DNA of 64,000 nt from Skermanella pratensis (GTDB lineage Bacteria; Pseudomonadota; Alphaproteobacteria; Azospirillales; Azospirillaceae): contig NZ_CP030265.1 in assembly GCF_008843145.1 (NCBI RefSeq), forward strand, positions 5,805,434-5,869,433, in the 5' to 3' direction. The notes below the pieces were generated by a model, which searched no databases, was not told the origin of the DNA, and saw only the letters and a program-made list of their open reading frames with translations. Position 1 is the first letter of the stretch; every line of letters begins with the position of its first letter. A program made the position numbers and the translations under genes. Of this stretch, positions 63,270-64,000 are shown in pieces.

Positions 63270-63961
63270 GTTCCTCGGCTCAAGTTCTTCCGTAGCTCTT
63301 TGGCACTGTAAAGTTGCTGAAGCTATAGCTTCGCGCGCGCGGCGTACTCGGAAGAATAAGTCATTAGAGAACGAAGTTAGCTTTTTCGGCCGTTCCCTTT
63401 TCGATCCCGTTGTCAGCCAGACGACACCCTATTAACATTTGTTTACGCACTGGCCGACACCCCCCGGAGCCTCGTGGAGCCAAGTAATGGCCCGACGTTC
63501 CGGAGGGTGGAACGCATACCAGAGACGGGACTTGGGCGGCTGACGGAAGAACGCCAAGGGAGCTTCTTTCCCCGGCGCCCGGTTGCACGAAAAAATGAAA
63601 TCGACGATCGGCAAGCGAATCGACTTTGCCGACAGGGAGCGGTCTTGCCCACTTTCATGGTGTCGACGCTGTGCTTCGAGTCTCCCGGAACGGTCGGAGC
63701 GCCCGGGACGAGGCATGCCGGGATGGGGCGTGACAGTATGGCGCGTGACGGAGCGCCGGCTGAAAAGTTGATGGCAGGTGCCGGGCTGGTTTCGGCATAT
63801 TTCCCGCACCCGTGGGATCCCGACCGGGGTCCTGCCGCCCGCCCCCGCGGCGATGCCGCCGGCGTGGCGACGGCGTCCCGGCCATCGGGGCGGGATTCCG
63901 GGAATGGGGCCGGCCGCCGCTTCGCGGGGCCGATGGAACGCGGTATCAGGAGCTGATGGGC
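63270..63961. other. 692-bp leader region between rpsT and dnaA
   Basis: No convincing gene is found; a frame at 63474-63956 has no recognisable protein and Arg/Pro-rich residues typical of a shadow. The region 63300-63440 is AT-richer (CCCTATTAACATTTGTTTAC) and likely holds the dnaA promoter. No cluster of DnaA boxes (TTATCCACA with up to one mismatch) was found, so oriC is probably elsewhere. Confidence 0.5.
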
Positions 63962-64000
63962 ATGTCGGTAGGCGGTTCGTTGGATCAGCAATGGGCGCGG
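63962..64000 (+). CDS. dnaA: Chromosomal replication initiator DnaA, first 13 codons
   Basis: The window ends 39 bases into a frame starting MSVGGSLDQQWARV-like (MSVGGSLDQQWAR seen). This Trp-containing stretch fits DnaA domain I, which begins with a W-x2-V/I helix. AGGAG lies nine bases before the ATG; another in-frame ATG lies at 63956. The order echA-rpsT-dnaA supports the call. Only the N-terminal edge can be seen. Confidence 0.7.
   Translation, partial: MSVGGSLDQQWAR

Noticed and set aside
63474..63956. Possible 160-residue protein just before dnaA
   Set aside because: No recognised motif, unlikely residue use (PDRGPAARPRGDAAG), and it ends in the dnaA ribosome site.

Overview
This window looks like the near-origin chromosome of a GC-rich alphaproteobacterium of the Rhodospirillales, most like Azospirillum or Skermanella. 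The support is the order coaBC / ubiB / ubiE / mutM / echA / rpsT / start of dnaA at the right end, a SAM-II riboswitch before metZ, a Ros/MucR regulator, a DUF3576 lipoprotein before leuS, and paired porins with alphaproteobacterial signal peptides. Genus is an inference. No tRNA, rRNA, CRISPR array, prophage or intact insertion sequence was seen.

Layout. 1-4.6 kb: the end of a JmjC/cupin oxygenase, an AbrB-Doc toxin-antitoxin pair with a palindromic operator, two paralogous porins and a GIY-YIG protein. 4.7-9.1 kb: DUF3576 lipoprotein, leuS and holA, with no lptE between the last two. 9.3-13.7 kb: a PAS hybrid histidine kinase followed by an Atm1-type ABC exporter. 14-17.6 kb: a coiled-coil protein and the operon murJ-trpS-pcp. 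17.7-25.9 kb: a GH172/DUF2961 protein, a TauE / TIGR02186 / UspA cluster, a class III cyclase, an NfuA-like Fe-S protein, a deacetylase-fold protein and a VanX-type dipeptidase. 26-30.7 kb: tsaB-rimI, a TusA-like protein, MucR, the ornithine-lipid pair olsB-olsA and a phasin. 30.8-38 kb: a NitT/TauT-type ABC importer, metZ under a SAM-II riboswitch, a second FtsH-like protease, a small lipoprotein and a HigBA-type pair. 38-52.4 kb: mutS, maeB, and the phosphate regulon phoR / Pho box / pstSCAB-phoU-phoB. 52.5-57.6 kb: moeB-dsrE, cysK, an Rrf2 regulator, dut and coaBC. 57.8-64 kb: a CcdA-like antitoxin remnant, ubiB, ubiE, mutM, echA, rpsT and the first codons of dnaA.

How genes work together. 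pstSCAB-phoU-phoB and phoR form one phosphate sensing and uptake unit. olsB and olsA together make ornithine lipids, which many bacteria use to replace phospholipids when phosphate is short. metZ, cysK and the Rrf2 regulator, the TauT-like importer, TusA, DsrE, MoeB and the TauE cluster give the window a sulfur-metabolism flavour.

Two patterns cross gene boundaries. First, four genes (tauE-like, tsaB, metZ, ccdA-like) are each one base out of frame at a run of C or G; sequence error is the simplest cause, but it should be checked. Second, several genes carry tandem repeats of exactly five codons (15 bp) at a protein end (doc, pstB, dut, a small lipoprotein). REP-like palindromes and two long perfect inverted repeats lie between genes.
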